DNA of 64,000 bases, taken from JAFMJV01 sp963800275 (GTDB taxonomy: Bacteria > Chloroflexota > Limnocylindria > Limnocylindrales > CSP1-4). Positions 33,992-41,853 of the stretch are shown piece by piece. A program made the position numbers and the translations under genes. Where the stretch lies: NCBI GenBank assembly GCA_963800275.1, contig CAWDAI010000002.1, positions 124,001 to 188,000 of the forward strand, given 5' to 3'. Positions within the stretch are counted from its first letter, which is position 1; each line of letters opens with the position of its first letter. The notes beneath the pieces were generated by a model, which was given only the letters and a program-made list of their open reading frames with translations, ran no database searches and was not told the origin of the DNA.

Positions 33992-34288
33992 TCAGCCCTC
34001 GCGGGCGAGCCGACCACGGATGGTCGCTTCGTAGCCGGGGAAGTAGCGCTCGATGACCGGCAGCTCGAACTGGCGCAGGATCGATTCCCGCGGCTCGCGC
34101 TCGAGCAGGAAGGCGAACGACGCCCGCACGAGCTCGTCGGGGTCATAGTGCCCGGGCGCGAAGCGTTCGAGGTCGGCCTGGCTTACGAGCACCGTGTGAT
34201 GGGTGGCGGCGGCGTCATCGCCCACGGTGACCGTGCAGGCGAAACCGTCGGGAGTCAGGCGGCAGGCCACAGACAGGGGCTCGCTCAT
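33992..34288 (-). CDS. Conserved-looking hypothetical protein, 98 residues
   Basis: A small acidic protein: a beta-rich first half (SVACRLTPDGFACTVTVGDD, HHTVLVSQADLERFAPG) and a helical second half (ELVRASFAFLLEREPRESILRQFELPVIERYFPGYEATI). No catalytic motif is evident and I do not recognise a family. The ATG overlaps the hflX stop by 4 bases, so it is the last gene of the miaB-miaA-hflX operon. Confidence 0.65.
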   Translation of the reverse strand: MSEPLSVACRLTPDGFACTVTVGDDAAATHHTVLVSQADLERFAPGHYDPDELVRASFAFLLEREPRESILRQFELPVIERYFPGYEATIRGRLAREG

Positions 34289-35598
34289 GCGCTGGTCCCT
34301 TGCTGCACTCGTGCCCAGCGCGCTGCCGCCGCCCGCAACTCGCCGGCCAGCGACGGCACCATGCGGCCCTGCACGTGCACCTCCGTGTCGCGGTACTCGA
34401 CCTCCACCGTGCCGCGCTCGCGCACGCGGGCCAGCAGCTCGCCCTCCGCGTACGGGATGAGCAGGTCCACGTCCTCCCACAGCGTGGAGATGGCGGCGGA
34501 GAGCGAGAGTCGAAGGGTGTCGAGTCCATATCCGGTCACCGCTGACACCGGCACCACGTCACCCACGACGGGGGCGGGCACATCCGAGACCGCGCGAGCC
34601 GCATCGTAGAGGTCGGCCTTGTTGAGCGCCACCACCCGCACCTTGTCGCCGGCGCCCAACTCTTCGAGCACGGTCTGGACCGTGGTCCGGTGTTCCTGCA
34701 CGTGCCGGTCCGCACCATCGACGACCTCCAGCAACAGGTCCGCCCGGACGACCTCTTCGAGGGTGGCGCGGAAGGCATCGACGAGCTGGTGCGGCAGCTT
34801 GTGGATGAAGCCCACCGTGTCGGTCAGCACGACCGACTGGCCGTCGCCCAGCTTGACCTGGCGACTGGTGGGATCGAGGGTGGCGAAGAGCTGGTCCTCC
34901 GCGCGGGCCGCCTCCCGACCAGCGAGCGCGTTGAGCAGGGATGACTTGCCGGCGTTGGTATAGCCCACGATGGCCACGCTCGGCACCAATCGTCGGTCGC
35001 GCGAGCGGCCGGCCGTCTCGCGTTGCTGGCGGACGCCCGCTACCCGCTCCTTGAGCTTCTTGATCCGTCCACGGATGACCCGCCGGTCCGTCTCCAGCTG
35101 GGTCTCGCCGGGTCCGCGGGTGCCGATGCCGCCGCCGGTGCGGGAAAGGTGGGTCCACATGCGCGTCAGGCGCGGGAGCTGGTACTCGAGCTGGGCCAGC
35201 TCCACCTGCAGCCGGCCTTCGTGGGTGCGGGCGTGCTGGGCGAAGATGTCGAGGATGAGCCCCGAACGGTCGAGCACCTTGACGCCCAGGAGTTCCTCGA
35301 GCGAACGCTGCTGCTTGGGGCTGAGCTCATCGTCGGCGATGAGCAGCGTGAAGCCCGTCTGCTCCCTGGCCTCCTGCAGCTCCTGTGCCTTGCCCTTGCC
35401 CAGGTACCAGTTGGGATCGACGTGTCGACGGCGTTGCCACTCGGCGCCGACCACCTTGGCACCGGCGGTGTCCGCGAGGCTGGCGAGCTCCTCGAGCGAA
35501 TCCTCGGCGGTCCAGCCCTCGTCCGCGCCGGTGTCGACCGCGATGAGGAAGGCATACTCGAGTGCGGGCGTGAGATCGATGGGAGCGTTGCGGTTCAT
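34285..35598 (-). CDS. hflX: GTPase HflX
   Basis: HflX splits stalled ribosomes and is part of the heat-stress response. The N-terminal domain (about 1-200) has VGAEWQRRRHVDPNWYLGKGKAQELQ and the glycine-rich GGGIGTRGPGETQLETDRR linker. The G domain has P-loop GYTNAGKS, G3 DTVGFI and G4 NKAD. At 437 residues it is full length. The ATG at 35598 overlaps the miaA stop by 4 bases; the frame is open further upstream, but that part has no HflX character. Confidence 0.95.
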   Translation of the reverse strand: MNRNAPIDLTPALEYAFLIAVDTGADEGWTAEDSLEELASLADTAGAKVVGAEWQRRRHVDPNWYLGKGKAQELQEAREQTGFTLLIADDELSPKQQRSLEELLGVKVLDRSGLILDIFAQHARTHEGRLQVELAQLEYQLPRLTRMWTHLSRTGGGIGTRGPGETQLETDRRVIRGRIKKLKERVAGVRQQRETAGRSRDRRLVPSVAIVGYTNAGKSSLLNALAGREAARAEDQLFATLDPTSRQVKLGDGQSVVLTDTVGFIHKLPHQLVDAFRATLEEVVRADLLLEVVDGADRHVQEHRTTVQTVLEELGAGDKVRVVALNKADLYDAARAVSDVPAPVVGDVVPVSAVTGYGLDTLRLSLSAAISTLWEDVDLLIPYAEGELLARVRERGTVEVEYRDTEVHVQGRMVPSLAGELRAAAARWARVQQGTSA

Positions 35599-36533
35599 CG
35601 CCGCCCAGCATAGTCGGCCTGCGCCGTGGCCCGGAGCCAGGGCTCGATCTGTGCGCGGGCGGCGGCACCGGCGCCCTCCCCCGCCGCCAGCCAGGTGACG
35701 CCCGGCTCCGAGCGGAACCAGGTGCGCTGGCGGCGGACATAGGCCCACGTGCGGACCGCGTCCCGCTCGGCAGCCTCGTCCACCGAACAGCGGCCCGCAA
35801 GCACATCGAACGCCTCCCGGTAGCCCATGGCACTGAAGGCACGCAGGTCCTCGGGATAGTGATCCCGCAGGCTGGCCGCCTCCTCGAGCAGGCCGCCTTC
35901 GAAGTGGCCTTCGATGCGCGTCCGGATCCGGGCGCGGTGGGCCGGCGGCTCCATGCGCAATCCCAGCCAGGTGACCGGTGCCGGATAGCCCTCGGGCCCG
36001 GGTGGCCGGGCAGTGCCGCTGATGATCGCCCGCTCGAGCGCCCGCACCACACGTCGCGGGTTGCGCTGGTCGATCGCGACAGCACCCGCCGGGTCGCGCG
36101 TGCGGAGCTCATCCATCAGCGGTTCGAGGCCATCACTCGCGAGTCGCTCCTCGAGTGACGCACGCACCATGGGGTCGGCATCATGGACGTCGACCGGCAG
36201 GCCGCGCGCGACCGTGCGCAGGTAGAGCCCCGTACCGCCGACGAGGAGCGCCGTGCCACCGCGATCGGCGATGCCGTGGAGAGCGTCGAGGGCGGCGGCA
36301 CGGTAGTCGGCCGCACTGAAGGGTTCGTCGGGATCCACCAGGTCGAGGCAGTGATGGGGCGCGGCGGCACGCTCGGCAGGCGTGGGCTTGGCCGTGGCGA
36401 TGTCCATGCCGCGGTAGATCTGGCGCGAGTCGGCCGAGACGATCTCCGCGCCAGCGATCGTCTGCGCAAGCTCGACCGCGAGCGCGGTCTTGCCGGTGCC
36501 CGTGGCCCCGGCGATGACGATGAGCGGCGGCAG
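35595..36533 (-). CDS. miaA: tRNA dimethylallyltransferase
   Basis: MiaA adds the dimethylallyl group to A37 of tRNAs reading UNN codons; MiaB then thiomethylates it. The P-loop GATGTGKT lies upstream of the first in-frame ATG (36407), so that ATG cannot be the start. Between the in-frame stop at 36560 and the P-loop there is no ATG, GTG or TTG. The best candidate is a CTG at 36533, one base after the miaB TGA, giving 312 residues (family size) beginning LPPLIVIAG. An ACG at 36542 is the other option. Other motifs are DSRQIYRGMDIATAKPT, LVGGTGLYLRTVARG and YAYVRRQ-like WAYVRRQRTWFR. Confidence 0.88.
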   Translation of the reverse strand: MPPLIVIAGATGTGKTALAVELAQTIAGAEIVSADSRQIYRGMDIATAKPTPAERAAAPHHCLDLVDPDEPFSAADYRAAALDALHGIADRGGTALLVGGTGLYLRTVARGLPVDVHDADPMVRASLEERLASDGLEPLMDELRTRDPAGAVAIDQRNPRRVVRALERAIISGTARPPGPEGYPAPVTWLGLRMEPPAHRARIRTRIEGHFEGGLLEEAASLRDHYPEDLRAFSAMGYREAFDVLAGRCSVDEAAERDAVRTWAYVRRQRTWFRSEPGVTWLAAGEGAGAAARAQIEPWLRATAQADYAGRR

Positions 36534-36534
36534 G

Positions 36535-38142
36535 TCAGGCGTGGCCCTGTTCCTCGATCAGACGACCCGAGAGGGCATACGGTCCTGTGCGCTCGACCTC
36601 GACGGTCACCAGCGTGCCCACGAGCGAGGCTGGTCCGTCGAAGTGCACCAGCTTGTGCTCGCGATTGCGTCCGACCAGCCGCGGCCCCTCCCCCCCGGAC
36701 GGCCCGTGTTCGTGGACGCGTGGTTGCCGCGCCTCGTCGACGAGCACCTCGGTCCGTCGCCCCAGCCAGGCCTCGTTGAGCTCGGCGCCGATGACCTCCT
36801 GCACCGCCAGCAGCTCGTTGAGCCGGCGCTTCTTCTCGGCTTGGGGCACGTCGTCGGCGAGTCGTGACGCGGGCGTCCCTGGGCGCTCCGAATAGGCCGC
36901 GGCGAAGACCTGGTCGAAGCGCACCCTGCGCAGCAGCTCCAGCGTGCCCTCGAAGGCCGACTCCGTTTCGCCGCAGAAGCCGGTGATGACGTCGGTGGTG
37001 AGGCTGATCCCCGGCACCACCGCTCGCAGTCGGTCCACGAGGTCGAGGTAGGCTTCGACGGTGTACCCGCGGCCCATGCGTCGGAGGGTCTCGTCATCGC
37101 CTGACTGCACCGGCAAGTGGAGGTGCTCGCAGACCGATGGGCAGTCGGCCATGGTCTCGATGAGTCGGGCGGTCAGGTCCCACGGGTGGGAGGTCACGAA
37201 GCGCAGCCGTGGGATGGCCGGTGCTCCAGTCGGACCGGGCAGCGCGTCGATGGCTCGGAGCAGCGCCGCGATGTCTGGCCGGCCGGTGCGGTCCTGGGCA
37301 CGTCCCAACCGGCGCTCGCTCGCGAGTTCCGCGAACCGCGGATCGGGCGGCAGGTCGTGCCCATACGAGTTGACGTTCTGGCCCAGCAGGGTGACCTCGA
37401 CGTAGCCCGCCTGCGCGAGCGCGCGCGCCTCGTCGACGATGTCGTCGAACGGGCGGCTGCGCTCCGGGCCTCGGGCAAAGGGCACGATGCAGTAGGTGCA
37501 GGTCTTGTCGCAGCCGTAGACGATGGGCAGCCAGGCCTTCGCGCCATGCCCGCGAGCGACCTGGCCGGCATCGACGGCTGCGGCGCGCGTGCCCGCCAGC
37601 CGGTCCGCGGTGGCCGCGACCGATGTGCCGACCCGCTGGTAGTTCGGTGCGCCCAGCCTGCCCGGCGATGTCGGGCCCGCCAGGCCCAGGCGCGCGGTCA
37701 GCTCCGGCTCCTCATCCGGGCGCAGGAACAGGTCGACCGCGGGGTACCGACGCTGCAGCGTGTCCTCGTTGTCAGCACGGACGGAGCAGCCGGTCAGCAC
37801 CACGCGCACGCTGGGATCGGCCTGCTTCAGGCGCGCTAGCAGACCCATGCGACCGATGACCTTCTGCTCAGCGGCCTCGCGGATGGAACAGGTGTTGATG
37901 ACGATGAGCTCGGCGGACTCAAGGCCCGGGGCTTCCGGGCAGCCGGCCGCGAGCAGCGCGCCCGCCATCTCCTCCGAGTCGGACTGGTTCATCTGGCAGC
38001 CGAGTGTCCACACGTGGAAGCGGGGCAGGATGGCGGCCTCGGTGCCGAATTCCTCGAGTCCACCCGCGGGTCGCAACGGCGGACGCGCCTCTGCCTTGGG
38101 CGGGGTGGCGATCTCCAGCACGGGCAGGGACGATGACTTCAT
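36535..38142 (-). CDS. miaB: tRNA-2-methylthio-N6-dimethylallyladenosine synthase
   Basis: A radical-SAM methylthiotransferase acting on i6A37 tRNA. The N-terminal domain has the three auxiliary-cluster cysteines in LGCQMNQSDSE, INTCSIRE and LTGCSVR. The radical-SAM motif is YGCDKTCTYCIVPFARG. HLHLPVQSGDDETLRRMGRGYT and a C-terminal TRAM-like domain follow. At 535 residues it is about 60-80 longer than usual, mostly from an N-terminal tail of 40 residues and an insert before the radical-SAM domain. It heads the miaB-miaA-hflX operon. Confidence 0.95.
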   Translation of the reverse strand: MKSSSLPVLEIATPPKAEARPPLRPAGGLEEFGTEAAILPRFHVWTLGCQMNQSDSEEMAGALLAAGCPEAPGLESAELIVINTCSIREAAEQKVIGRMGLLARLKQADPSVRVVLTGCSVRADNEDTLQRRYPAVDLFLRPDEEPELTARLGLAGPTSPGRLGAPNYQRVGTSVAATADRLAGTRAAAVDAGQVARGHGAKAWLPIVYGCDKTCTYCIVPFARGPERSRPFDDIVDEARALAQAGYVEVTLLGQNVNSYGHDLPPDPRFAELASERRLGRAQDRTGRPDIAALLRAIDALPGPTGAPAIPRLRFVTSHPWDLTARLIETMADCPSVCEHLHLPVQSGDDETLRRMGRGYTVEAYLDLVDRLRAVVPGISLTTDVITGFCGETESAFEGTLELLRRVRFDQVFAAAYSERPGTPASRLADDVPQAEKKRRLNELLAVQEVIGAELNEAWLGRRTEVLVDEARQPRVHEHGPSGGEGPRLVGRNREHKLVHFDGPASLVGTLVTVEVERTGPYALSGRLIEEQGHA

Positions 38143-38194
38143 AGACCCGCATGGTAAGCGGCGACGAAAGAGTCATCCAGAGCATCGCGGGGGG

Positions 38195-38223
38195 TTGACA
38201 TGTGTTCATAGTTCGTATAGTTT
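38195..38223 (+). promoter_or_regulatory. Near-consensus sigma-70 promoter
   Basis: TTGACA (38195-38200), a 17-base spacer and TAGTTT (38218-38223). It is the best promoter match in the window and points at the small secreted protein gene 108 bases downstream. A second TTGACA at 38261-38266 has no matching -10. Confidence 0.7.
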
Positions 38224-38330
38224 CTGTCCCACCACGAGCGGGACGTGCCCGCTGCAACCCTTGACAAAGCCTGCACATCGGGCGTGGAAGAAGAGATGTT
38301 GCCAGTCAGGCAACGAGGAGGAACAAGGAC

Positions 38331-38588
38331 ATGAGGAAGACACTCGGGATCGCCGCCGCCACCGCCCTCGCCATCGGTGCCTTCGCTGCGCCAGCCGCGG
38401 CTGGTCAGCCCGGACACGGTGAGATGGCCTTCGGAGCCGGCATCAAGTACCACTGCGACGCGAGCTACGGACAGCTGGTCTCGACCGCCCGCGCAATCGG
38501 CCACGTCGATGGTCCCGTCAGCGGAGCTAAGAACTTCGTCACCTCGGGGCTGTTGGCCGCTCACTGCATCCCGACCGACGAGGACTGA
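38331..38588 (+). CDS. Small secreted protein with two cysteines
   Basis: An 85-residue protein. The first 25 residues are a clear signal peptide (RKT, then GIAAATALAIGAFAAPAAA, cleavage probably after AAAG or APAAA). The mature 60 residues are small, slightly acidic and contain one cysteine near the start (YHCDASYG) and one near the end (AAHCIP), which could form a disulfide. I do not recognise a family. It has its own strong promoter, a GAGGA ribosome site and an intrinsic terminator, so it is probably a monocistronic, well expressed exported protein. Flanking genes run on the other strand. Confidence 0.75.
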   Translation: MRKTLGIAAATALAIGAFAAPAAAGQPGHGEMAFGAGIKYHCDASYGQLVSTARAIGHVDGPVSGAKNFVTSGLLAAHCIPTDED

Positions 38589-38619
38589 CCAACACCGCTG
38601 ATCCGCAGCTTCGCCCTCC

Positions 38620-38652
38620 GGACCCCTCCCCTCGCGGGAGGGGTCCTTTCTT
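38620..38652 (+). terminator. Rho-independent terminator
   Basis: A perfect 11-bp stem (GGACCCCTCCC pairing with GGGAGGGGTCC), a 5-base loop (CTCGC) and then TTTCTT. It lies 32 bases after the stop of the small secreted protein gene. It is the only classical intrinsic terminator I found in the window. Confidence 0.9.
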
Positions 38653-38664
38653 GCTGACGTCCGC

Positions 38665-39528
38665 TCAAAGCTCCATGATCCGGCTCACGCGCTCGATGCC
38701 GATGGCGTGACCGTCGTCCGTGTCGATATCGATGAGCACGGCATTGAGGATGACCGGACCCGTGCCCACCTGGAAGCGCGTGGGCATCCCGTTCAGGAAC
38801 CGCGGCAAGACCGTCTCGGGAGCGAAGCCGATGACGCTGTCGAGGGGGCCGGTCATGCCCAGGTCACTGACGTATGCGGTACCCCGAGCGAGCAGGCGGT
38901 GATCCGCGGTGGGCACGTGCGTATGCGTGCCCACGACGGCGCTCACGCGGCCATCGAGGTGCAGACCGAACGCGGTCTTCTCGCTCGTCAGCTCGCAGTG
39001 GAAGTCCACGAGCGAGACCGGCGGGAGTTCATCGGCCCCATCCTCGAGCAGTGCGTCCATGGCCGTGAATGGGTTCTCGATGGGGATCATCGTGCTCCGG
39101 CCCTGGGCGTTGACCACGGCGACCTCGGTGCCGTCGGCGGCGTGGAAGATGCCCCAGCCGTGGCCAGGCACGCTGCCGTAGTTGAGCGGCCGCAGGATCC
39201 GCGGTTCATCGTCCAGCTGTGGGATGAGCTCGCGCTTGTCCCAGATGTGGTTGCCGCTGGTGATGACGTCGGCGCCGGCATCGAAGAGGGCTACCGCGGT
39301 GGACATGGTCAGGCCCATGCCGCCGGCCACGTTCTCACCGTTGACGGTCGCGAAGTCCACCCCCCGCTCCTCGCGCAGGCCGTGCAGCTCGCGCTCGAGG
39401 GCCTGGCGGCCGGGCTTGCCGATGGCATCCCCGATCATCAACACGCGCAGGACGCCGCGCGTGGGCAGCAGCGGCATGGCTGGCAGCTGGTCGGCTGCCA
39501 GCGTCCGCGTCTTGTCTCGACGGTTCAT
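38665..39528 (-). CDS. ymdB: YmdB family metallophosphoesterase
   Basis: A 287-residue dimetal phosphodiesterase that hydrolyses 2',3'-cyclic nucleotides and, in Bacillus subtilis, influences biofilm fate and RNA turnover. Motifs are LMIGDAIGKPGRQAL (metal ligand), TVNGENVAGG, TSGNHIWDKRE, VDFHCELTSEK and VGTHTHVPTAD. It is 46 bases downstream of rny on the same strand, the usual rny-ymdB pairing. An extra 25 residues precede the fold; the true start could be the GTG or ATG nearer VLRVLMIGD. Confidence 0.93.
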   Translation of the reverse strand: MNRRDKTRTLAADQLPAMPLLPTRGVLRVLMIGDAIGKPGRQALERELHGLREERGVDFATVNGENVAGGMGLTMSTAVALFDAGADVITSGNHIWDKRELIPQLDDEPRILRPLNYGSVPGHGWGIFHAADGTEVAVVNAQGRSTMIPIENPFTAMDALLEDGADELPPVSLVDFHCELTSEKTAFGLHLDGRVSAVVGTHTHVPTADHRLLARGTAYVSDLGMTGPLDSVIGFAPETVLPRFLNGMPTRFQVGTGPVILNAVLIDIDTDDGHAIGIERVSRIMEL

Positions 39529-39574
39529 CGCCGGTGATGGATCAAAGGTCCAGTGCCGCTCACGGGCGGCAGCG

Positions 39575-41107
39575 TCACTTGGCGTACTCCACGGCTCGTG
39601 TCTCGCGGATGACCGTGACCTTGATCTGGCCCGGGTAGGTCAGGGTCTCCTCGATCTGGCGCACGATATCGCGGGCCAGGCGCCCCGATGCGAGGTCGTC
39701 GATCTCGTCTGGCCGCACCAGGATGCGGACCTCGCGTCCAGCCTGGACGGCGAAGGACTTCTCCACACCCGGGAACGCGTCGGCGATCTCCTGCAACTCG
39801 GTCAGTCGCTTCATGTAGGTGTCCATGGTCTCGCCGCGGGCACCGGGCCGGGAGGCGCTGATGGCATCGGCGATCTGTACGATGGGCGCCTCCTGGCAGG
39901 TGTACTCGACCTCCTGGTGGTGGGCGGCGATGGCGTTGACGGCCTTGGGCGAGAGGCGGTGCTTGGCCGCGATCTCGGCGCCGATGGCCGCGTGCGGCCC
40001 CTCCACTTCATGGTCGATGGCCTTGCCCATGTCATGCAGCAAGCCACCGAGCTTGGCGACTTGGACGTCGGCACCCAGCTCGGCCGCGATGATGCCGGCC
40101 AGCATCGACGTCTCCTTGACGTGATTGAGCACGCTCTGACCGAAGGAGGTGCGGTACTTGAGCCGCCCGATGAGGGTGAGGATCTCCGCCGGCAGGCCGG
40201 GCACGCCGGTGTCATAGGCCGCCGACTCGCCAGCCTCTCGGATCACCACGTCGACCTCCGCCTGGGCCTTGGCCACGACGTCCTCGATGCGGCCGGGGTG
40301 GATGCGGCCGTCCTGCACCAGCTTGGTGAGGGCTAGCCGTGCGACCTCGCGACGGACCGGGTCGAAGCCGCTGAGCATGACCGCGTCGGGGGTGTCGTCG
40401 ATGATGAGGTCGACGCCGGTGGCCTGCTCGAGAGCGCGGATGTTGCGGCCTTCACGGCCGATGATGCGGCCCTTCATCTCGTCCGACGGGATAGGCACGA
40501 TCGTGACCGTGCTCTCGGCGGTGTGATCCACGGCCACGCGCTGGATGGCGGTGATGACCACGTCGCGAGCCTTGTCCTCCGCGTTCTCGCGAGCGGCACG
40601 CTCGATCGCCCGCACGAGGCGTACGGCGTCCTTCTCGGCGTCCTCGCGGACTTCCTCGACGAGGATGGCCTTGGCTTCTTCGGCCGACATGCCGCTCACG
40701 CGTTCGAGCGCCTGAACCTGCTCCGCCCGCACGGCGTTCAGCTCCGAGCGCTGGTTGTTGAGCTCCTGCTCGCGGATGAGCAGCTTGCGGTCCCGTTCCT
40801 CGAGCATATCGGTGCGCTGGTCCAGCGCTTCATCACGCTGGAGCAGCCGTCGCTCGAGGTTCTGGAGGTCGGCGCGCTTCGCGCGGCCCTCCTCGTCGAC
40901 CTCGCGCTGGAGCCTGACCTGCTCTTCCTTGGCCTGGAGGATGAGGTCCTTCTGCTGGGCTCGCGCTTCGGCGACGATGCGCTCGGCCTTCTCGTTCGCT
41001 GACTTGATGCCCTGGTTGGCAAGCAGACCGCGAGCGAAGAAACCGACCACGAGCCCGACGGCGGCCACCACGAGGATGACGACCGCCATCACGACGGGTT
41101 CGTTCAC
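39575..41107 (-). CDS. rny: Ribonuclease Y
   Basis: The membrane-anchored endonuclease that starts mRNA decay in many bacteria without RNase E. The 510-residue protein has an N-terminal transmembrane helix (VMAVVILVVAAVGLVVGFFARGLLA), a long charged coiled coil (about 35-190), a KH domain (MKGRIIGREGRNIRALEQATG) and an HD domain with HDMGKAIDHEVEG and HHQEVEY. A GTG start at 41107 is fixed by the GGGAGGG 4-5 bases upstream; the frame is open further back. It follows recX after 167 bases. Confidence 0.97.
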   Translation of the reverse strand: MNEPVVMAVVILVVAAVGLVVGFFARGLLANQGIKSANEKAERIVAEARAQQKDLILQAKEEQVRLQREVDEEGRAKRADLQNLERRLLQRDEALDQRTDMLEERDRKLLIREQELNNQRSELNAVRAEQVQALERVSGMSAEEAKAILVEEVREDAEKDAVRLVRAIERAARENAEDKARDVVITAIQRVAVDHTAESTVTIVPIPSDEMKGRIIGREGRNIRALEQATGVDLIIDDTPDAVMLSGFDPVRREVARLALTKLVQDGRIHPGRIEDVVAKAQAEVDVVIREAGESAAYDTGVPGLPAEILTLIGRLKYRTSFGQSVLNHVKETSMLAGIIAAELGADVQVAKLGGLLHDMGKAIDHEVEGPHAAIGAEIAAKHRLSPKAVNAIAAHHQEVEYTCQEAPIVQIADAISASRPGARGETMDTYMKRLTELQEIADAFPGVEKSFAVQAGREVRILVRPDEIDDLASGRLARDIVRQIEETLTYPGQIKVTVIRETRAVEYAK

Positions 41108-41158
41108 TTTTCCCTCCCATCCAGCCTTGCAGCTGGAGGTGATCAATCGTCCAAGGGT

Positions 41159-41222
41159 GAGTCGCCTGCGGGCGACTCGGCGGCGTCCACTCCCTTTTGC
41201 GCCGCTCGGGCCCGATCGGGCC
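41159..41222. other. Hairpin and palindrome in the recX-rny gap
   Basis: GAGTCGCC-TGCG-GGCGACTC (41159-41178) is a perfect 8-bp stem with a 4-base loop, and GGCCCGATCGGGCC (41209-41222) is a perfect 14-bp palindrome. Both would be in the 5' leader of rny if it is transcribed from recA-recX. Neither has a following T run on the minus strand, so they are not ordinary terminators. Confidence 0.5.
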
Positions 41223-41274
41223 AAGCATCAAGCCTAGCGGGGCGCGGACGAGAGCGTCAAACGAGCATCGTGGC

Positions 41275-41853
41275 TCAGGACATGCGGTCGTCGGTCAGCG
41301 CGGCGGCGACTTCCTGGCAGACATCGGGAGCGAATCCGTTGCGTGCAAGCAGGGCATACGCGCGCTGCCGACGACGGTAGGCATCCGGCTCGCGAGCGAG
41401 CGACCTGAACCGCTTGGAGAGAAGCTTGCGGGCGGCTTCGCGGTCCGCGTCGGAGCCGTCCGGTGGCGTGCCCGCGCCCGTCGCCTGCCCGCGACCCTCG
41501 AGGACAGCCGCGATGATGGCGTCGGAGACACCCTTCAGCTGCAGCTCCCGTCGCAGGGCCACCGCTCCGCGCGGCCGGGCGCGGTCGCGACTCTCGACCC
41601 AGGCCCGCGCGAACTCGTGGTCATCCAGGTAGCCCAGCTGCTCCAGGCGATCCACGACCTGGTCACACAGGCCGTGCGGGTACCCCAGGTGGCGGAGCCG
41701 GCGCCGGGTCTCCTCGCTCGATCGCGAGCGCACCGCCAGGAATGCCGCTGCCGCCGCCATGACCACGTCGGGGTCCGTGACCGCGGCTCGGCGAGCGCGC
41801 CGTGCCTCTGCCGCCTCGCGGCGCTCCTGGGCGGTGCGTGCTCGTCCCGCCAC
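41275..41853 (-). CDS. recX: Regulatory protein RecX
   Basis: RecX binds RecA filaments and limits their activity. The 192-residue protein is all helical, with the repeated RecX pattern: FLAVRSRSSEETRRRLRHLGYPHGLCDQVVDRLEQLGYLDDHEFARAWVE, then a second repeat ELQLKGVSDAIIAAVLEG and a third LLSKRF--YALLARNGFAPDVCQEVAAAL. The first 25 residues are Arg/Ala-rich. The GTG start overlaps the recA TAG (TAGTG), a coupling commonly seen for this pair. Confidence 0.93.
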   Translation of the reverse strand: MAGRARTAQERREAAEARRARRAAVTDPDVVMAAAAAFLAVRSRSSEETRRRLRHLGYPHGLCDQVVDRLEQLGYLDDHEFARAWVESRDRARPRGAVALRRELQLKGVSDAIIAAVLEGRGQATGAGTPPDGSDADREAARKLLSKRFRSLAREPDAYRRRQRAYALLARNGFAPDVCQEVAAALTDDRMS

